This document shows, one piece after another, positions 34,552 to 44,115 of a DNA stretch of 64,000 nucleotides (its first letter is position 1; each line of letters begins with the position of its first letter). The notes beneath the pieces were generated by a model. That model had not been told where the DNA came from and did not search any database. It was given only the letters and a program-made list of their open reading frames with translations. The position numbers and the translations under genes were made by a program. Origin of the DNA: Pseudomonas furukawaii (GTDB taxonomy: Bacteria > Pseudomonadota > Gammaproteobacteria > Pseudomonadales > Pseudomonadaceae); the NCBI RefSeq assembly GCF_002355475.1, contig NZ_AP014862.1, forward strand, positions 2,976,001 through 3,040,000, read 5' to 3'.

Positions 34552-35199
34552 TTACTTGTGAGATCTACTGCCAGAGTGCTCGGGTGGAAGGTTACGTTCG
34601 CAGCTAAGCTCAAGTGCTCTGCGCATCCACTGAGGCATTTTGCAGGTCATCAGGGTGATTTGGTCTGCAGGCTTGAGCGCGTTTTGGATGGCTGTAATGC
34701 ATCCTGCGTTTGCACCTTCTTTGCCTAGATAAAAGAGAGCACTGATTGCTGTCCCAACTTCGGTTCCGGCATGCTGCATAACCGATGGCGGAGCATGTAT
34801 CAGACGTACCTCACCTTTCCCGAAATGGAATGATCGACTTGGCCCGCTAGTGTAGTAAATCGGGACCAATGGCATCTGGGTGCTGAGACCAAACATTCGT
34901 ACAGCATTGGCGCCATGCATTTGGAGGGTTTGACGGTTCTGCCTGGCAATCAACCTCACGACCTCCCAAGCACTAGGCCGGTACCGCGCTACATACCGAC
35001 TAGGTTTGGGGCGCATGTAGATGCCTCGATGTAGCCTCTCTAAGTCGCCTCTGTTGACCAGCAGTGCTATTGCCTTGTAAACGGCATTGCGGGTGCCAAA
35101 CTCCGCAAAGTTCCTGATAGAGAAGGGCTGTCCTTTCGGTAGGCGCTTGACCCGCTGTGCAATGCGGATAGATGTCGATTGAGATTTATCATTCGGCAT
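34552..35199 (-). CDS. DUF6088 family protein (AbiEi-like, orphan)
   Basis: A 215-residue protein with an N-terminal winged helix (RIAQRVKRLPKGQPFSIRNFAEFGTRNAVYKAIALLVNRGDLERLHRGIYMRP, about residues 11-63), followed by an AbiEi-like domain (HGANAVRMFGLSTQMPLVPIYYTSG). DUF6088/AbiEi proteins are usually antitoxins paired with an AbiEii-like nucleotidyltransferase toxin. No such toxin is next to it; an IS3 remnant abuts its start instead, so a partner may have been lost. A truncated homologue lies at 36973. ATG 35199 is preferred over an upstream GTG. Confidence 0.8.
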   Translation of the reverse strand: MPNDKSQSTSIRIAQRVKRLPKGQPFSIRNFAEFGTRNAVYKAIALLVNRGDLERLHRGIYMRPKPSRYVARYRPSAWEVVRLIARQNRQTLQMHGANAVRMFGLSTQMPLVPIYYTSGPSRSFHFGKGEVRLIHAPPSVMQHAGTEVGTAISALFYLGKEGANAGCITAIQNALKPADQITLMTCKMPQWMRRALELSCERNLPPEHSGSRSHK

Positions 35200-35284
35200 T
35201 GCGGTTTCCACGCCTAGGATATGAACTCTATCGCTGCTTCCTGCGACTGAGGAAGAACAGCGATCTAAATAGGTCTCGGTTTTT

Positions 35285-36190
35285 TTATAAACCGTCCTGC
35301 CTCAGAAAATAACGACGCTCGAACTCTATCGGCGATAGCTTCTCGGTGAAACTATGTCGTCGCTTGGGGTTGTCGAATACATCGCTCCATGCTTTGCCGC
35401 GGCTCTCGTAGATTCTGCGCTTGATCTGCTCGCGCTTGAGCACTTGGAAAAAGCTCTCGGTGATTGCGTTGGCATGATGTTTGCTGGGTGACTCATGCTG
35501 CTCGTCAGATTGTTGGCTCGGATAAAGCGCTGCCAGTCCGCACTACTGAACTGACTGCCTTGGTCGGAGTGAATCATCACCTCTTGTCGCGGCTTGCGTC
35601 GCCATACCGCCATCAGCAGCGCGTAGATAGCCAGATCGCTGCTCATGCGGGGCTCCATCGACCAGCCGATGACCCGACGAGAGAACAGGTCGAGCGCTAC
35701 TGCCAGGTAGAGCCAGCCTTCATAGGTGCGTATGTAGGCGATGTCGGTGCCCCAAACCTTGTTCGGCTCACTGACATTGAACTGGCGTTCCAGTCGATTC
35801 GGTGTCGGCGTAGCTGGCTTGCCATCGTAACGGCCAGGCCAACGACGATAGCACGTCTGCGAGCGCAATCCTTCCACACGCATCAGCCTGGCAACACGAT
35901 GTCGTCCGCAGCGCTCACTCAGTTCACGCAAATCCGCATGGATCTTGCGGCAGCCGTAGACACCACCGCTTTCCAGCCATGAATGCTTGGTCATGATCGT
36001 CCTTGGCTCGCGCAGACTTAGGCCCGCTCAGCCAGCCTTAGTAGCCGCTGGGATGCACTTTCAGCACCTGACAGAGGCGTTGAACGGCGTAGTCCGCCGA
36101 GAGCTGGCGGACAAAAGCGTACTTCAGCCGGACTCCTTGGCAAAGTACGCGGCGGCCATTTCAGGATGTCGCGCTCCTAGGTCACTCGCT
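35285..36190 (-). pseudogene. IS3-family transposase orfB, inactivated
   Basis: The DDE integrase core is clear in the 222-codon open part (35994-35326): WGTDIAYIRTYEGWLYLAVALDLFSRRVIGW, MIHSDQGSQFSS, and the HTH-like HRVARLMRVEGL. Upstream codons show in-frame stops where family proteins read SGLKYAFIRQ and SGYYGWL. A frameshift near 35.5 kb destroys the region that should carry the catalytic Glu (normally SRRGNCHDNAVAESFF), although the correct end is recovered in another frame. The protein cannot be functional. Confidence 0.85.
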
Positions 36191-36435
36191 GAGCTCAGCA
36201 CGTAGGCGGCGCAGTTCGGCCTGCTGATCATCTTCGCGCTTGCGCTGGGTCCGGTATAGGCCGGGGATGTCTACTGGAGCGGGGGTAGTCCACTTACTGT
36301 AGTGCTTAGTCCACACATACAGGCTTTGTGTGGATACGCCCAGCCGAGCCGCAACCTCGGCAGCAGGGAGGTCGCATTGGGTCACTTGCTTGACCGCTTC
36401 GATTTTGAGTCCTCAGGGTAACACTGGTTGCTCAT
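36182..36435 (-). pseudogene. IS3-family orfA, frameshifted
   Basis: The true start is the ATG at 36435, after AGGAGGTACC, giving MSNQCYPED. One base appears missing in the codons for FKIEAV near 36404, so the frame shifts. The rest continues as VTQCDLPAAEVAARLGVSTQSLYVWTKHYSK (HTH) and a coiled-coil leucine zipper (QQAELRRLRAELSE). It is the DNA-binding half of the dead element. Confidence 0.8.
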
Positions 36436-36646
36436 GGTACCTCCTAAAGGCCTCAATTATGAGGCCCGGAGGCCTCTAGGGAAGCGGGGCGATACAATAT
36501 TCAATTCCGCTATATGTCCAGGCGACAGCTCAAGCTCCCGAGCTGAATCAGCGCCTAAAGAAATTGGCAAGTCCTGTAGCAAGCAGTAGAGAATGTTAAA
36601 AATAAGCGGGAATCACCTGTAGAGACATGGGAGCAGAACAGTGACG

Positions 36647-36943
36647 ATGGCATACGAACGCACCCGTAGCGTCGTGCAGACACGGGAGTTTTTGCAGGCT
36701 CTGTCCAAAGATAAGAGCCTTCCTGAGAACATACGACGTCAGGCAGAAAATCTGCTTAGACACTACCCAACAGCAGAAGCCATCTGGTTGGCTGGTCGGG
36801 TGGAAGAGCGATCAAAGGAAGAACTCTCGCTGCTGGCAGACAAGCATGGCCCCATGCATCCAGTGCTAGTTAGCTGGCTGCTGAGTGACCCCATGTTCTG
36901 TGGCCGCGAGGTCGGCTCCATTAGTATCGTCCACGATTTTTGA
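36647..36943 (+). CDS. BPSL0761-like small protein, 98 aa
   Basis: A 98-residue protein resembling the small BPSL0761 family common in proteobacterial islands: MAYERTRSVVQTREFLQALSKD, NIRRQAENLLRHYPT, and a C-terminal tail ending PMFCGREVGS. It is helical and soluble, with no catalytic motif. Start ATG 36647 has GGGAGCAGAACAG before it. The function of the family is unknown; it often lies near mobile or regulatory genes, as here beside a dead IS and a DUF6088 remnant. Confidence 0.72.
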   Translation: MAYERTRSVVQTREFLQALSKDKSLPENIRRQAENLLRHYPTAEAIWLAGRVEERSKEELSLLADKHGPMHPVLVSWLLSDPMFCGREVGSISIVHDF

Positions 36944-36972
36944 GTTGTTAGTTCTGAGCGCTTTCTCGCCAT

Positions 36973-37329
36973 ATGCAGGGTGAGCTGATAGTCGCCACTG
37001 GGGCTAGCGTCGCCAATAAATGGGGGCTGACAACACAGGTTCCTGTTCGGTATGTATTCCTAACCACCGGACGTTCTAGGGTGCTTCAGGTTGGCAAGAC
37101 CACGGTATCGATTCGGCATGCGCCTCGATGGCTGATGGCTCTTGGCGCTACTGGAGCGGGGGATGCCATTCGAGCATTGGATTGGCTGGGCAAGGCAAGC
37201 GTAGGTGATGCCGTTTCAAAGCTTCATAAACTACTACCCGAGAGCGAATGGCGGGCTCTAGTGTCAGCTCACCTCTCGTTGCCTGCCTGGATGGCGAAAG
37301 CCATCTGCGCTCGGTCGAATTGCACCTGA
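36973..37329 (+). pseudogene. Truncated DUF6088/AbiEi-like remnant
   Basis: The 118 codons match the C-terminal half of the intact DUF6088 protein at 34552-35199: GASVANKWGLTTQVPVRYVFLTTGRSRVLQVG against GANAVRMFGLSTQMPLVPIYYTSGPSRSFHFG, and DAIRALDWLGK against TAISALFYLGK. The N-terminal winged helix is absent and the frame opens abruptly, so the gene is a fragment. The divergence shows it is an old paralogue, not a duplicate made by the IS insertion. Confidence 0.75.
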
Positions 37330-37388
37330 GCTCGCTTTGTCATGCTGGGCTAGCTGTCAGCTGTAGTCTGCTTACCGGCAGACCGACA

Positions 37389-38765
37389 TCAGCTGGAATG
37401 GGGGAATTCAATGTGAAAGCCCGTGAGGCCAGCCGCTGAAGTACACCAAATGCGGCCTTTGTGAGCCTCGATTATGGATCGGGTGATGGCAAGCCCGAGC
37501 CCGGCATTGCTCGGGCTACCTTCGCGTCGAGCAGGATCTACCCGGTAAAAGCGGTCGAAGAGTTTCTCTAGATGCTCCGAACTGATTGTGTTCCCAGGGT
37601 TCTCGATGCTGAAGGTAGTTGAGTCCGCTGTCTGGCGGATCAGGACCGAAATTGTCTTTCCCGCCGGCGTGTAACGCAGCGCATTGGACAGCAAGTTGGA
37701 CAGCGCTCGATCAAGCATCAGCCGATCTCCTAGCACTTGGCCTTTGCCTGTGAGCGATAGTTCAATGCCGCGCTCTTCGGCCAGGAGGTGGTAGTAGTCA
37801 AACAGTTTGAAGACTACGTCAGCCAGTTCGATCCTGGCCTGCTCTGGGATGATCAGGCCATTATCAGCCTTGGCCAAGAACAGCATGTCATCGATCATGC
37901 GAGACATGCGCTTCAATTCCTCCAGGTTCGAGTACAGATTCTCCTCGTAGGCATTGATATCGCGCTTCTTGCTTAGCACCACTTCAGTGTGGGTCATCAG
38001 GTTGCTGACGGGGGTGCGCAGTTCGTGTGCGATGTCAGCGGAGAAATTGGAGAGTCGAATGAAGGCCTCTTCAAGTCGGGCCAGCATCGCGTTGAAGGAC
38101 AGTACCAACTGCTGAAGTTCCTGTGGCACCGGCTCAAGAGGAATCCGTTCCTGCAATGAACGGGCGGACATCCCGGTGGCCACACGAGTGACCTGTCGCA
38201 GCGGCCTGAGGCCACTGCGAGCAACCACCCAGCCAAGCGCTGCACTGACCAAGGCACTGATGACCAATCCAATCCAGAACCATCGCTGCAGCGTGTCGAA
38301 AAAGTGTGTGTGATTGGTAACATCGAGAATCAGCAGAGCTGTAAGCGGTTCGGGTTGGTCAGTCACAGAGATTTGAGCCGTCATGCCCCGGTACATGTGC
38401 TCGTCTTTCTGCCACTCCCACATGCTCTGCTCATCGGCACGCCTGAAGCGTTCCGGCACTTCGACTGCTCTGGGGTCGGAAAAGAGCACTGCGCCGTCGC
38501 TGGCCAGGATGGTTGCGGCCAGATCCTGATGCGCTCCCAGCAAGGCTCGCAACTGCGGTAACTCCTCGGAGAGGCTAGCTCCGCTGCGAGCGTTGTTGAG
38601 AATATGTTTGGCTGATTCGAGTTTTTCCACCAGGGCCTGCCGGTCCAGCATCTTGAAGTGGTGCTGGCTGAGCATGTTGAAGCTCAGCCCCGCTACTGTC
38701 AGGACGGCAATCACCGCGGACATGAACATCAAGCTCATGCGGGCGGTCAGCGAGAGGTGCTTCAT
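37389..38765 (-). CDS. copS: Copper-responsive sensor histidine kinase CopS
   Basis: A 458-residue heavy-metal sensor kinase. Helix 1 (MSLMFMSAVIAVLTVAGLSF) and helix 2 (WFWIGLVISALVSAALGWVVA) flank a periplasmic domain of about 125 residues that would sense copper. HAMP follows (GLRPLRQVTRVATGM), then the HisKA box FSADIAHELRTPVSNL with the phospho-accepting His, and the ATPase motifs NLLSNALRYTP (N box) and NAGLGLAI (G box). ATG 38765 lies 2 bp after the copR end on the minus strand behind GGAG; the GTG at 38771 would overlap copR. It phosphorylates CopR. Confidence 0.92.
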   Translation of the reverse strand: MKHLSLTARMSLMFMSAVIAVLTVAGLSFNMLSQHHFKMLDRQALVEKLESAKHILNNARSGASLSEELPQLRALLGAHQDLAATILASDGAVLFSDPRAVEVPERFRRADEQSMWEWQKDEHMYRGMTAQISVTDQPEPLTALLILDVTNHTHFFDTLQRWFWIGLVISALVSAALGWVVARSGLRPLRQVTRVATGMSARSLQERIPLEPVPQELQQLVLSFNAMLARLEEAFIRLSNFSADIAHELRTPVSNLMTHTEVVLSKKRDINAYEENLYSNLEELKRMSRMIDDMLFLAKADNGLIIPEQARIELADVVFKLFDYYHLLAEERGIELSLTGKGQVLGDRLMLDRALSNLLSNALRYTPAGKTISVLIRQTADSTTFSIENPGNTISSEHLEKLFDRFYRVDPARREGSPSNAGLGLAITRSIIEAHKGRIWCTSAAGLTGFHIEFPHSS

Positions 38766-38767
38766 AT

Positions 38768-39445
38768 TCACTCCGGCGCATCCATCATGTACCCCATGCC
38801 GCGGGCGGTATGGATCAGCTTGAGATCGAAATCGTCATCGATCTTGGCGCGCAGCCGACGTACAGCGACCTCAATGACGTTGGTGTCGCTGTCGAAGTTC
38901 ATGTCCCAAACCTGCGAAGCAATCAGCGATTTCGGGAGCACTTCGCCGCGCCGGCGCAGTAGCAGTTCCAGCAGTGAAAACTCCTTCGCCGTCAGGTCAA
39001 TCCTTTTCCCACCCCGGACCGCGCGCCGCTTCATCAGATCGACTTCGAGATCGGCAATTTTCATGGTGGTTTGCGTGGGTGAGCCATTGCCTCGGCGCAG
39101 CAGCGTTCTGACCCTGGCCAGAAGCTCTGAGAAAGCAAATGGCTTGATCAGGTAGTCATCCGCGCCCAGTTCCAACCCTTTAACGCGATCCTCCACACCA
39201 TCGCGTGCGGTCAGGAACAGCACTGGGACGTCTTTTCCGGCGGCGCGCACCATGCGCAGCACTTCCCAGCCGTCCAGCCCCGGCATCATCACATCCAGGA
39301 TCAGCAGGTCATAGGGCTCGCTCAGCGCGTGCTGCAGGGCATCCGTACCTGTCATAACCCGGTCGACATTGAATCCCGCTTCGGTGAGGCCTTGCTGCAG
39401 ATATGCACCGGTTTTGGGTTCATCTTCAGCTACCAGTAGTTTCAT
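38768..39445 (-). CDS. copR: Copper response regulator CopR
   Basis: A 225-residue OmpR-type response regulator. The receiver domain has the phospho-accepting Asp in [17 protein letters not shown] (about residue 51) and the switch Lys in [13 protein letters not shown]. The winged-helix DNA-binding domain contains [56 protein letters not shown], characteristic of the CopR/CusR/IrlR heavy-metal group. It is followed closely by copS. The divergent gene at 39653 is preceded by the first of several shared CTKAC...TGTA motifs, which are probably CopR boxes. Confidence 0.94.
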   Translation of the reverse strand: MKLLVAEDEPKTGAYLQQGLTEAGFNVDRVMTGTDALQHALSEPYDLLILDVMMPGLDGWEVLRMVRAAGKDVPVLFLTARDGVEDRVKGLELGADDYLIKPFAFSELLARVRTLLRRGNGSPTQTTMKIADLEVDLMKRRAVRGGKRIDLTAKEFSLLELLLRRRGEVLPKSLIASQVWDMNFDSDTNVIEVAVRRLRAKIDDDFDLKLIHTARGMGYMMDAPE

Positions 39446-39508
39446 GCGAGCAGACTCCAAAAAACGGGTGGCCTGAGTTTGCAGGCAAACAGCGGCACCA
39501 ACCAGAAG

Positions 39509-39547
39509 CTTACGAAAATGTAATCCTGGTTTCAGGTCGCTGACAGG
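39509..39547. promoter_or_regulatory. CopR-box-like motif 1
   Basis: CTTACGAAAATGTAAT followed by TTCAGGTCGCTGACAG in the spacer between copR and the exported protein gene at 39653. The same core recurs at 40091, 40785, 54735 and 55073, always before copper genes. It may serve both divergent genes. The TF assignment to CopR is inferred. Confidence 0.65.
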
Positions 39548-39652
39548 GTGGCTTGTCTAGGGTGCAAGCATGAGCACTAGGTTGTGCTCTCGGCCCTCGA
39601 CAGACCAAAAGCAGAGGTGCCGGCCTCAGTTTGCAATGATGGAGACTGCCCC

Positions 39653-40012
39653 ATGAAATCGCTGAAACCTTTGCTTCTGGTTGGTTCGCTACTGCTGTCT
39701 TCTATGGCTTGGGCCGAAGGGGGCAGCGATCGAGTATTCGAGCGCATCCAGCAGATGCGCGACAAAGCAGAAGCTGTGCTGATCCAGGCGGAGAAGGCCC
39801 CAGCCAGCGAGCGGCATGTGCACATGCAGGAGCACATGAAAATGCTCGAAAACATTATGAGTCAGCTGCACGACGAACATCCTGCTCCGGGTATGTCGAC
39901 CGAAGAGCATCTGGCCTGGATGGAAAAGCATGACAAGCTGGTAGACGACGTGCTGGGTCAAATGATTCGCGAGCACAAACTGATGATGGCCGACAAAGAG
40001 TGCCATAAGTAA
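39653..40012 (+). CDS. Exported Met/His-rich PtrA-like protein in copper cluster
   Basis: A 119-residue exported protein. The signal peptide MKSLKPLLLVGSLLLSSMAWA is followed by the mature start EGGSDRVFERIQQMRDKAE, which is shared with the proteins at 54857 and 61532 (AEGGADR...RM). This matches the N-terminal domain of small PtrA-type proteins of pseudomonads. The rest is helical and rich in Met/His (HVHMQEHMKMLENIMSQLHDEH, then LMMADKECHK), suggestive of Cu(I) binding in the periplasm. The signal-peptide start follows GGAGACTGCCCC. It has a copper box upstream and is divergent from copRS. Confidence 0.78.
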   Translation: MKSLKPLLLVGSLLLSSMAWAEGGSDRVFERIQQMRDKAEAVLIQAEKAPASERHVHMQEHMKMLENIMSQLHDEHPAPGMSTEEHLAWMEKHDKLVDDVLGQMIREHKLMMADKECHK

Positions 40013-40059
40013 GAGTTTCCCCATCTTCCAGGCCTTCCGTGATTGCTCCTTTGGCCTAG

Positions 40060-40087
40060 CGGCGCCTCAATGGCGCCGTGCTTTTTT
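40060..40087 (+). terminator. Rho-independent terminator
   Basis: CGGCGCC, loop TCAAT, GGCGCCG, then TGC and six T residues. It ends transcription of the Met/His-rich protein gene before the promoter of the first cupredoxin. Confidence 0.8.
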
Positions 40088-40090
40088 CCA

Positions 40091-40130
40091 GCTGACGCAA
40101 TTGTAGTTTTGGGGTCAGCGGCCTGGCAGC
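40091..40130. promoter_or_regulatory. CopR-box-like motif 2
   Basis: CTGACGCAATTGTAGT followed by GGGTCAGCGGCCTGGCAG, 50 bp before the first cupredoxin gene. Same architecture as the boxes at 39509 and 40785. Confidence 0.65.
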
Positions 40131-40178
40131 AAGCGTGGAATAGCATGAGATTTCCAGCCTACCTAGCGAGGTCTCACC

Positions 40179-40730
40179 ATGAAACGCATCCCCCTTAAGC
40201 TGCTGATCAGCACGCTGTTCATCAGCACTGCTATTCCGGCAATTGCCGAGCCCAGTGGAAGTGACTTTGGGCAACAAGCCCAGGCGACGCCGGCGACTCG
40301 TACCATCTTGGTGAAGATGGACGACATCAACTACAGCCAGAAGACGATCAACGTAAAGCCCGGCGAGACCGTGCGCTTCGTTCTGAAGAACGAGGGCGCA
40401 TTGATGCACGAGTTCAACATCGGGCACGCAGCGTTCCAACTGGAACACCAGCGCAAGATGGCAGCCTTGTTCAAGGACGGCACGCTGACACCGACCGGTA
40501 TGGCCGAAAGCATTGTCTGGCATGAGCGTTATGGCACGGGAGACTCCAATCCTCCCGGGTATCCGGAAGTCATCAAAGCCAAGCATGAAGACGCGAACGC
40601 CATTCTCGTTGAGCCCGGCACGACCAAAGAGTTCGTTTGGACATTCCCCCAGGCCGGGACCTTGAGTTTTGCCTGCACGTTGCCTGGGCATTACCAGGCG
40701 GGAATGGTAGGTGACTTCGCCCTGCGTTAG
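40179..40730 (+). CDS. Periplasmic cupredoxin (first)
   Basis: A 183-residue copper-binding protein with signal peptide LKLLISTLFISTAIPAIA. The cupredoxin fold contains the type-1 copper ligands: His in ALMHEFNIGH, and Cys-His-Met in FACTLPGHYQAGM at the C-terminus. An inserted loop (about residues 95-135) between the two ligand regions includes HERYGTGD. It probably binds and delivers or buffers periplasmic copper. It has its own copper box and is a paralogue of the gene at 40878, with only modest similarity outside the ligand motifs. Confidence 0.9.
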   Translation: MKRIPLKLLISTLFISTAIPAIAEPSGSDFGQQAQATPATRTILVKMDDINYSQKTINVKPGETVRFVLKNEGALMHEFNIGHAAFQLEHQRKMAALFKDGTLTPTGMAESIVWHERYGTGDSNPPGYPEVIKAKHEDANAILVEPGTTKEFVWTFPQAGTLSFACTLPGHYQAGMVGDFALR

Positions 40731-40784
40731 ATCGGCACCGGTGCTACCCATTGGCCGAGGGCTGGGTGGCACCGATCTGACAAA

Positions 40785-40824
40785 CCTTACTGCAATGTAG
40801 TTTTCGCGTCAGCGTGCCGGCAGC
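40785..40824. promoter_or_regulatory. CopR-box-like motif 3
   Basis: CTTACTGCAATGTAGT followed by GCGTCAGCGTGCCGGCAG, about 55 bp before the second cupredoxin gene. It is very similar to motif 2, including the spacing to the GTCAGCG half. Confidence 0.65.
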
Positions 40825-40877
40825 TGCACTTAATCAGCATAGGGGCGCATACCTCCTAACTACCCCAGAGGCATACC

Positions 40878-41411
40878 ATGAAACTCAAATCCCTTTCTTT
40901 GATCACCACCGTGGGTTTGCTGCTCAGCGCAGCCAACGCGATGGCCAGCCCGGGCCACAACAAAGACAGCATCGGCCAGCCGGGAGATAGTCAGGCAGTA
41001 GATCGCACCATTGAGGTACGGATGGGCGACATCTTCTTTGAACCCAAGGCAATGGAAATCAAGGCGGGCGAGACGGTTCGCTTCGTACTGCTGAACGAGG
41101 GAGCCCTGCTGCACGAGTTCAACCTTGGCAAAGCGGCATCCCATGCTGCGCATCAGAAAGAGATGGCTGCGATGTTTCAGAACGGCACGCTGTCCCCGAC
41201 TGCGGCGCATGACATGAGCAAAATGGACCACGCCATGGGCGGTATGAAGATGGTCGGCATGGAGCACAACGATCCCAACAGCGTTCTGGTCGAGCCAGGT
41301 GCACGCGAAGAGCTGATCTGGACCTTCTCCAGGGCTACTGATCTGGAATTCGCCTGCAATGTTCCTGGACATTATCAGTCGGGAATGGTCGGTAAGGTGA
41401 CCGTACGCTGA
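40878..41411 (+). CDS. Periplasmic cupredoxin (second)
   Basis: A 177-residue exported cupredoxin, paralogous to the one at 40179. Signal peptide LSLITTVGLLLSAANAMA; type-1 copper ligands in ALLHEFNLGK and FACNVPGHYQSGM. Its loop is richer in Met and His than the first copy (HDMSKMDHAMGGMKMVGMEH, about residues 112-131), which could add a Cu(I) site. It leads a gene set of DUF2933 and the copper P-type ATPase and may hand copper to or from the pump. Confidence 0.9.
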   Translation: MKLKSLSLITTVGLLLSAANAMASPGHNKDSIGQPGDSQAVDRTIEVRMGDIFFEPKAMEIKAGETVRFVLLNEGALLHEFNLGKAASHAAHQKEMAAMFQNGTLSPTAAHDMSKMDHAMGGMKMVGMEHNDPNSVLVEPGAREELIWTFSRATDLEFACNVPGHYQSGMVGKVTVR

Positions 41412-41490
41412 ACTCCATTGATACGCGTCAACTCTGCCTGGCCTGAGCAACCTATGCTGATTCTATGGTCATTGAACCGAGGCTATTGTC

Positions 41491-41739
41491 ATGGATCACA
41501 CGCACCACACTGGCACTACGGAACCACCTTTTTGGAAGAGCAAGATTGGCATCGCACTGATCATGCTGGCCGTAATCGGCATCTTCTATGTCGCGCGCGA
41601 GCATTACGGTCATCTTTCGCAGGCTTTGCCATACCTCATCCTGCTGCTATGCCCGCTGATGCATCTGTTTGGCCACAATCATGGCGGGCACTCCCACTCC
41701 AGCGGAGCCGCAGTTTCCAAGGACGAGGATAGGAAATAA
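41491..41739 (+). CDS. DUF2933 small membrane protein
   Basis: An 82-residue protein with a His-rich N-terminus ([11 protein letters not shown]), two adjacent hydrophobic helices ([18 protein letters not shown] and [18 protein letters not shown]) and a His-rich tail ([11 protein letters not shown]). This is the DUF2933 family, very often encoded just before heavy-metal P-type ATPases. It ends 5 bases before the ATPase start, so the two are coupled. The His clusters on both sides of the membrane suggest a helper for metal loading; the family's role is not established. Confidence 0.88.
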   Translation: MDHTHHTGTTEPPFWKSKIGIALIMLAVIGIFYVAREHYGHLSQALPYLILLLCPLMHLFGHNHGGHSHSSGAAVSKDEDRK

Positions 41740-41744
41740 CTCGA

Positions 41745-44114
41745 ATGCAAAAGACCTCCTGCCATCATGACCAGGGCCATGCACATCACTCGCACGGCCA
41801 TCCAGAGAGCCCACGCGATCCGGTGTGTGGCATGGAGGTCAAATCTGATAGTCCTTACCAGGAGAACTTTGAGGGAAGGGCCTATCGGTTCTGCAGTACA
41901 AAATGCCAGGAGAAGTTCCAGGCAGCCCCTCATCAGTACATGAGCCATCAATCGCATGCCGGGCACCACCAGCATGCCGCTCGGCCAGAGTACTCAACTC
42001 AGGCAGGACTGGGGGCTGAATACACCTGCCCGATGCATCCCGAGATTCGCCAACCGAGCCCTGGCAACTGCCCGATCTGTGGGATGACGCTCGAACCCGT
42101 CATTCCAGAGCTGGAGGACGAAGAAAATCCGGAGCTGAAAGACTTTTCGCGACGGTTCTGGTGGACCCTGCCATTGACCGTCATCGTGACCGTGCTGGCG
42201 ATGGCTGGTCATTCCTTGCAGCTGTTCCATGGAACATCCCAGAACTGGGTTGAGCTGGTTCTGGCAACGCCCGTGACGCTTTGGGGTGGCTGGGTATTTT
42301 TCACTCGCGGAATAGACTCCATCCGGCAACGCAGCCCTAATATGTGGACCCTGATCGGATTAGGAACTGCAGCCGCCTACCTCTACAGCGTGGCAGCCAC
42401 CCTGGTGCCGCAGTGGTTCCCGGCGGCCTTCGTTCAGGATGGACGCATCGGCGTCTACTTTGAGGCCGCCGCGGTGATCATCTCGCTCACGCTGTTGGGC
42501 CAGATGCTCGAACTCAAAGCCCGCTCGCAGACCTCTGCCGCCATTAAGTCACTCCTGGGATTGGCCCCCAAGACTGCCCGGCGCATCAGGCCTGACGGCC
42601 AGGAAGAAGATATTCCGCTGACCCACGTCCATCAGGGTGACCACTTGCGTGTCCGGCCGGGCGAAAAAGTCCCGGTGGATGGCACCGTGCTGGAGGGCGA
42701 GAGCGCTGTCGACGAGTCGATGCTCACCGGCGAGCCGGTGCCCGTCACCAAGCTGGCAGGGGATACCCTTATCGGTGCCACCCTGAACACCCACGGCAGC
42801 CTGGTGATGGAAGCGCAGAAGGTGGGCGCCGAAACCATGTTGTCGCAGATCGTCCAGATGGTGGCTAAGGCCCAGCGTTCCAAGGCGCCCATGCAGCGTA
42901 TGGCCGATGCCGTGGCAGGGTATTTCGTGGTGGGGGTGATCCTGATCGCGATCCTGACATTTTTTGGCTGGGGGTTGTTCGGGCCGGAATCAGGTTGGGT
43001 ATTTGGCCTGATCAACGCTGTGGCCGTACTGATCATTGCCTGCCCATGCGCCCTGGGCTTGGCAACGCCGATGTCGGTCATGGTCGCGACCGGCAAGGCC
43101 GCCAGCAGCGGTGTGCTATTCCGCGATGCCAGCGCTATCGAGAACCTCTGCAAAATCGACACCTTGATCGTCGACAAGACCGGGACACTGACCCAGGGGC
43201 GGCCGGCCTTTCATAGTGCAGAGGGAACCGGGCCGTTCGACTCGGTCGAGGTTCTGCGCTTGGCCGCAAGCCTCGACCAGGGCAGCGAGCATCCGCTGGC
43301 GCATGCCATTGTCGATCATGCGCGTGAACAGGGCCTTGCCTTGGTGAAACCGGAGACCTTCGAGTCTGGCTCAGGTATTGGTGTGCGCGGACAGGTCGAT
43401 GGCCATCAACTGCAGCTTGGGAACACAGCGCTGATGGAGGAGGCGGGTGTCGATATTACACCGCTGCGTAACCGTGCAGAGCAACTGCGCCTGGAGGGCA
43501 TCAGCATCATCTATCTGGCCGTCGATGGTCGCCTGGCGGGTCTCCTGGCCGTTTCCGATCCAATCAAACCGACCTCCCAACAGGCTGTTGCTCAACTCCA
43601 GAACTCTGACGTGAAGGTCATCATGGCCACTGGCGACGGTCTCACCACAGCAAGAGCCGTGGCGAAGCAGTTAGGCATCGAGGAGGTGCATGGCGAGGTG
43701 AAACCGCAGGACAAGGAGAAATTAGTCGCCGAACTGCAGAGCTATAGCCGGCGTGTTGCCATGGCAGGCGACGGCATCAACGATGCGCCGGCCTTGGCCA
43801 GGGCCGACGTAGGCATCGCCATGGGCACGGGCACCGACGTGGCGATGAACAGCGCCCAAGTGACCCTGGTCAAGGGAGACCTGATGGGCATCCTGCGAGC
43901 GCGCACCTTGTCGGTGGCCACGGTGAAGAACATGAGGCAGAACCTTGCCTTTGCATTCCTCTACAACGCGATGGGTATCCCGCTAGCGGCCGGGCTGCTG
44001 TATCCGCTGACAGGGCATCTTCTGTCGCCCTTGATCGCTGCTCTGGCAATGAGCGTCAGTTCAGCCTCGGTGGTTTTCAATGCGCTTAGGTTGAAAGCAA
44101 CGGACGTTGGCTAG
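41745..44114 (+). CDS. copA: Copper-exporting P1B-type ATPase with YHS and heavy-metal-binding N-domains
   Basis: A 789-residue copper-translocating ATPase. Instead of the classical CxxC HMA domain the N-terminus has a His-rich segment ([13 protein letters not shown]), a YHS domain (DPVCGMEV to [10 protein letters not shown], residues about 25-65) and a Met/Cys motif domain ([22 protein letters not shown], about 93-114). The membrane core shows the transport motif CPC near residue 433, the actuator TGE ([10 protein letters not shown]), the phosphorylation site DKTGT (about 476), and the hinge [11 protein letters not shown]. It pumps Cu(I) from the cytoplasm. This domain set is like the PacS/SilP-type pumps in resistance islands. 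The stop TAG abuts the left repeat array of the next element. (Not the multicopper oxidase also called CopA.). Confidence 0.93.
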   Translation: MQKTSCHHDQGHAHHSHGHPESPRDPVCGMEVKSDSPYQENFEGRAYRFCSTKCQEKFQAAPHQYMSHQSHAGHHQHAARPEYSTQAGLGAEYTCPMHPEIRQPSPGNCPICGMTLEPVIPELEDEENPELKDFSRRFWWTLPLTVIVTVLAMAGHSLQLFHGTSQNWVELVLATPVTLWGGWVFFTRGIDSIRQRSPNMWTLIGLGTAAAYLYSVAATLVPQWFPAAFVQDGRIGVYFEAAAVIISLTLLGQMLELKARSQTSAAIKSLLGLAPKTARRIRPDGQEEDIPLTHVHQGDHLRVRPGEKVPVDGTVLEGESAVDESMLTGEPVPVTKLAGDTLIGATLNTHGSLVMEAQKVGAETMLSQIVQMVAKAQRSKAPMQRMADAVAGYFVVGVILIAILTFFGWGLFGPESGWVFGLINAVAVLIIACPCALGLATPMSVMVATGKAASSGVLFRDASAIENLCKIDTLIVDKTGTLTQGRPAFHSAEGTGPFDSVEVLRLAASLDQGSEHPLAHAIVDHAREQGLALVKPETFESGSGIGVRGQVDGHQLQLGNTALMEEAGVDITPLRNRAEQLRLEGISIIYLAVDGRLAGLLAVSDPIKPTSQQAVAQLQNSDVKVIMATGDGLTTARAVAKQLGIEEVHGEVKPQDKEKLVAELQSYSRRVAMAGDGINDAPALARADVGIAMGTGTDVAMNSAQVTLVKGDLMGILRARTLSVATVKNMRQNLAFAFLYNAMGIPLAAGLLYPLTGHLLSPLIAALAMSVSSASVVFNALRLKATDVG

Positions 44115-44115
44115 T

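Larger units (their letters stand above)
35285..36435 (-). mobile_element. Decayed IS3-family insertion sequence
   Basis: Both genes of an IS3-family element can be followed on the minus strand (orfA 36435-36182, orfB 36190-35285), but both are broken by frameshifts and stop codons. The end of orfB still reads LRQDGL before its stop at 35285. Terminal inverted repeats could not be matched, so outer limits may lie a few tens of bases further out. It separates the orphan DUF6088 gene from the BPSL0761-like gene. Confidence 0.82.
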
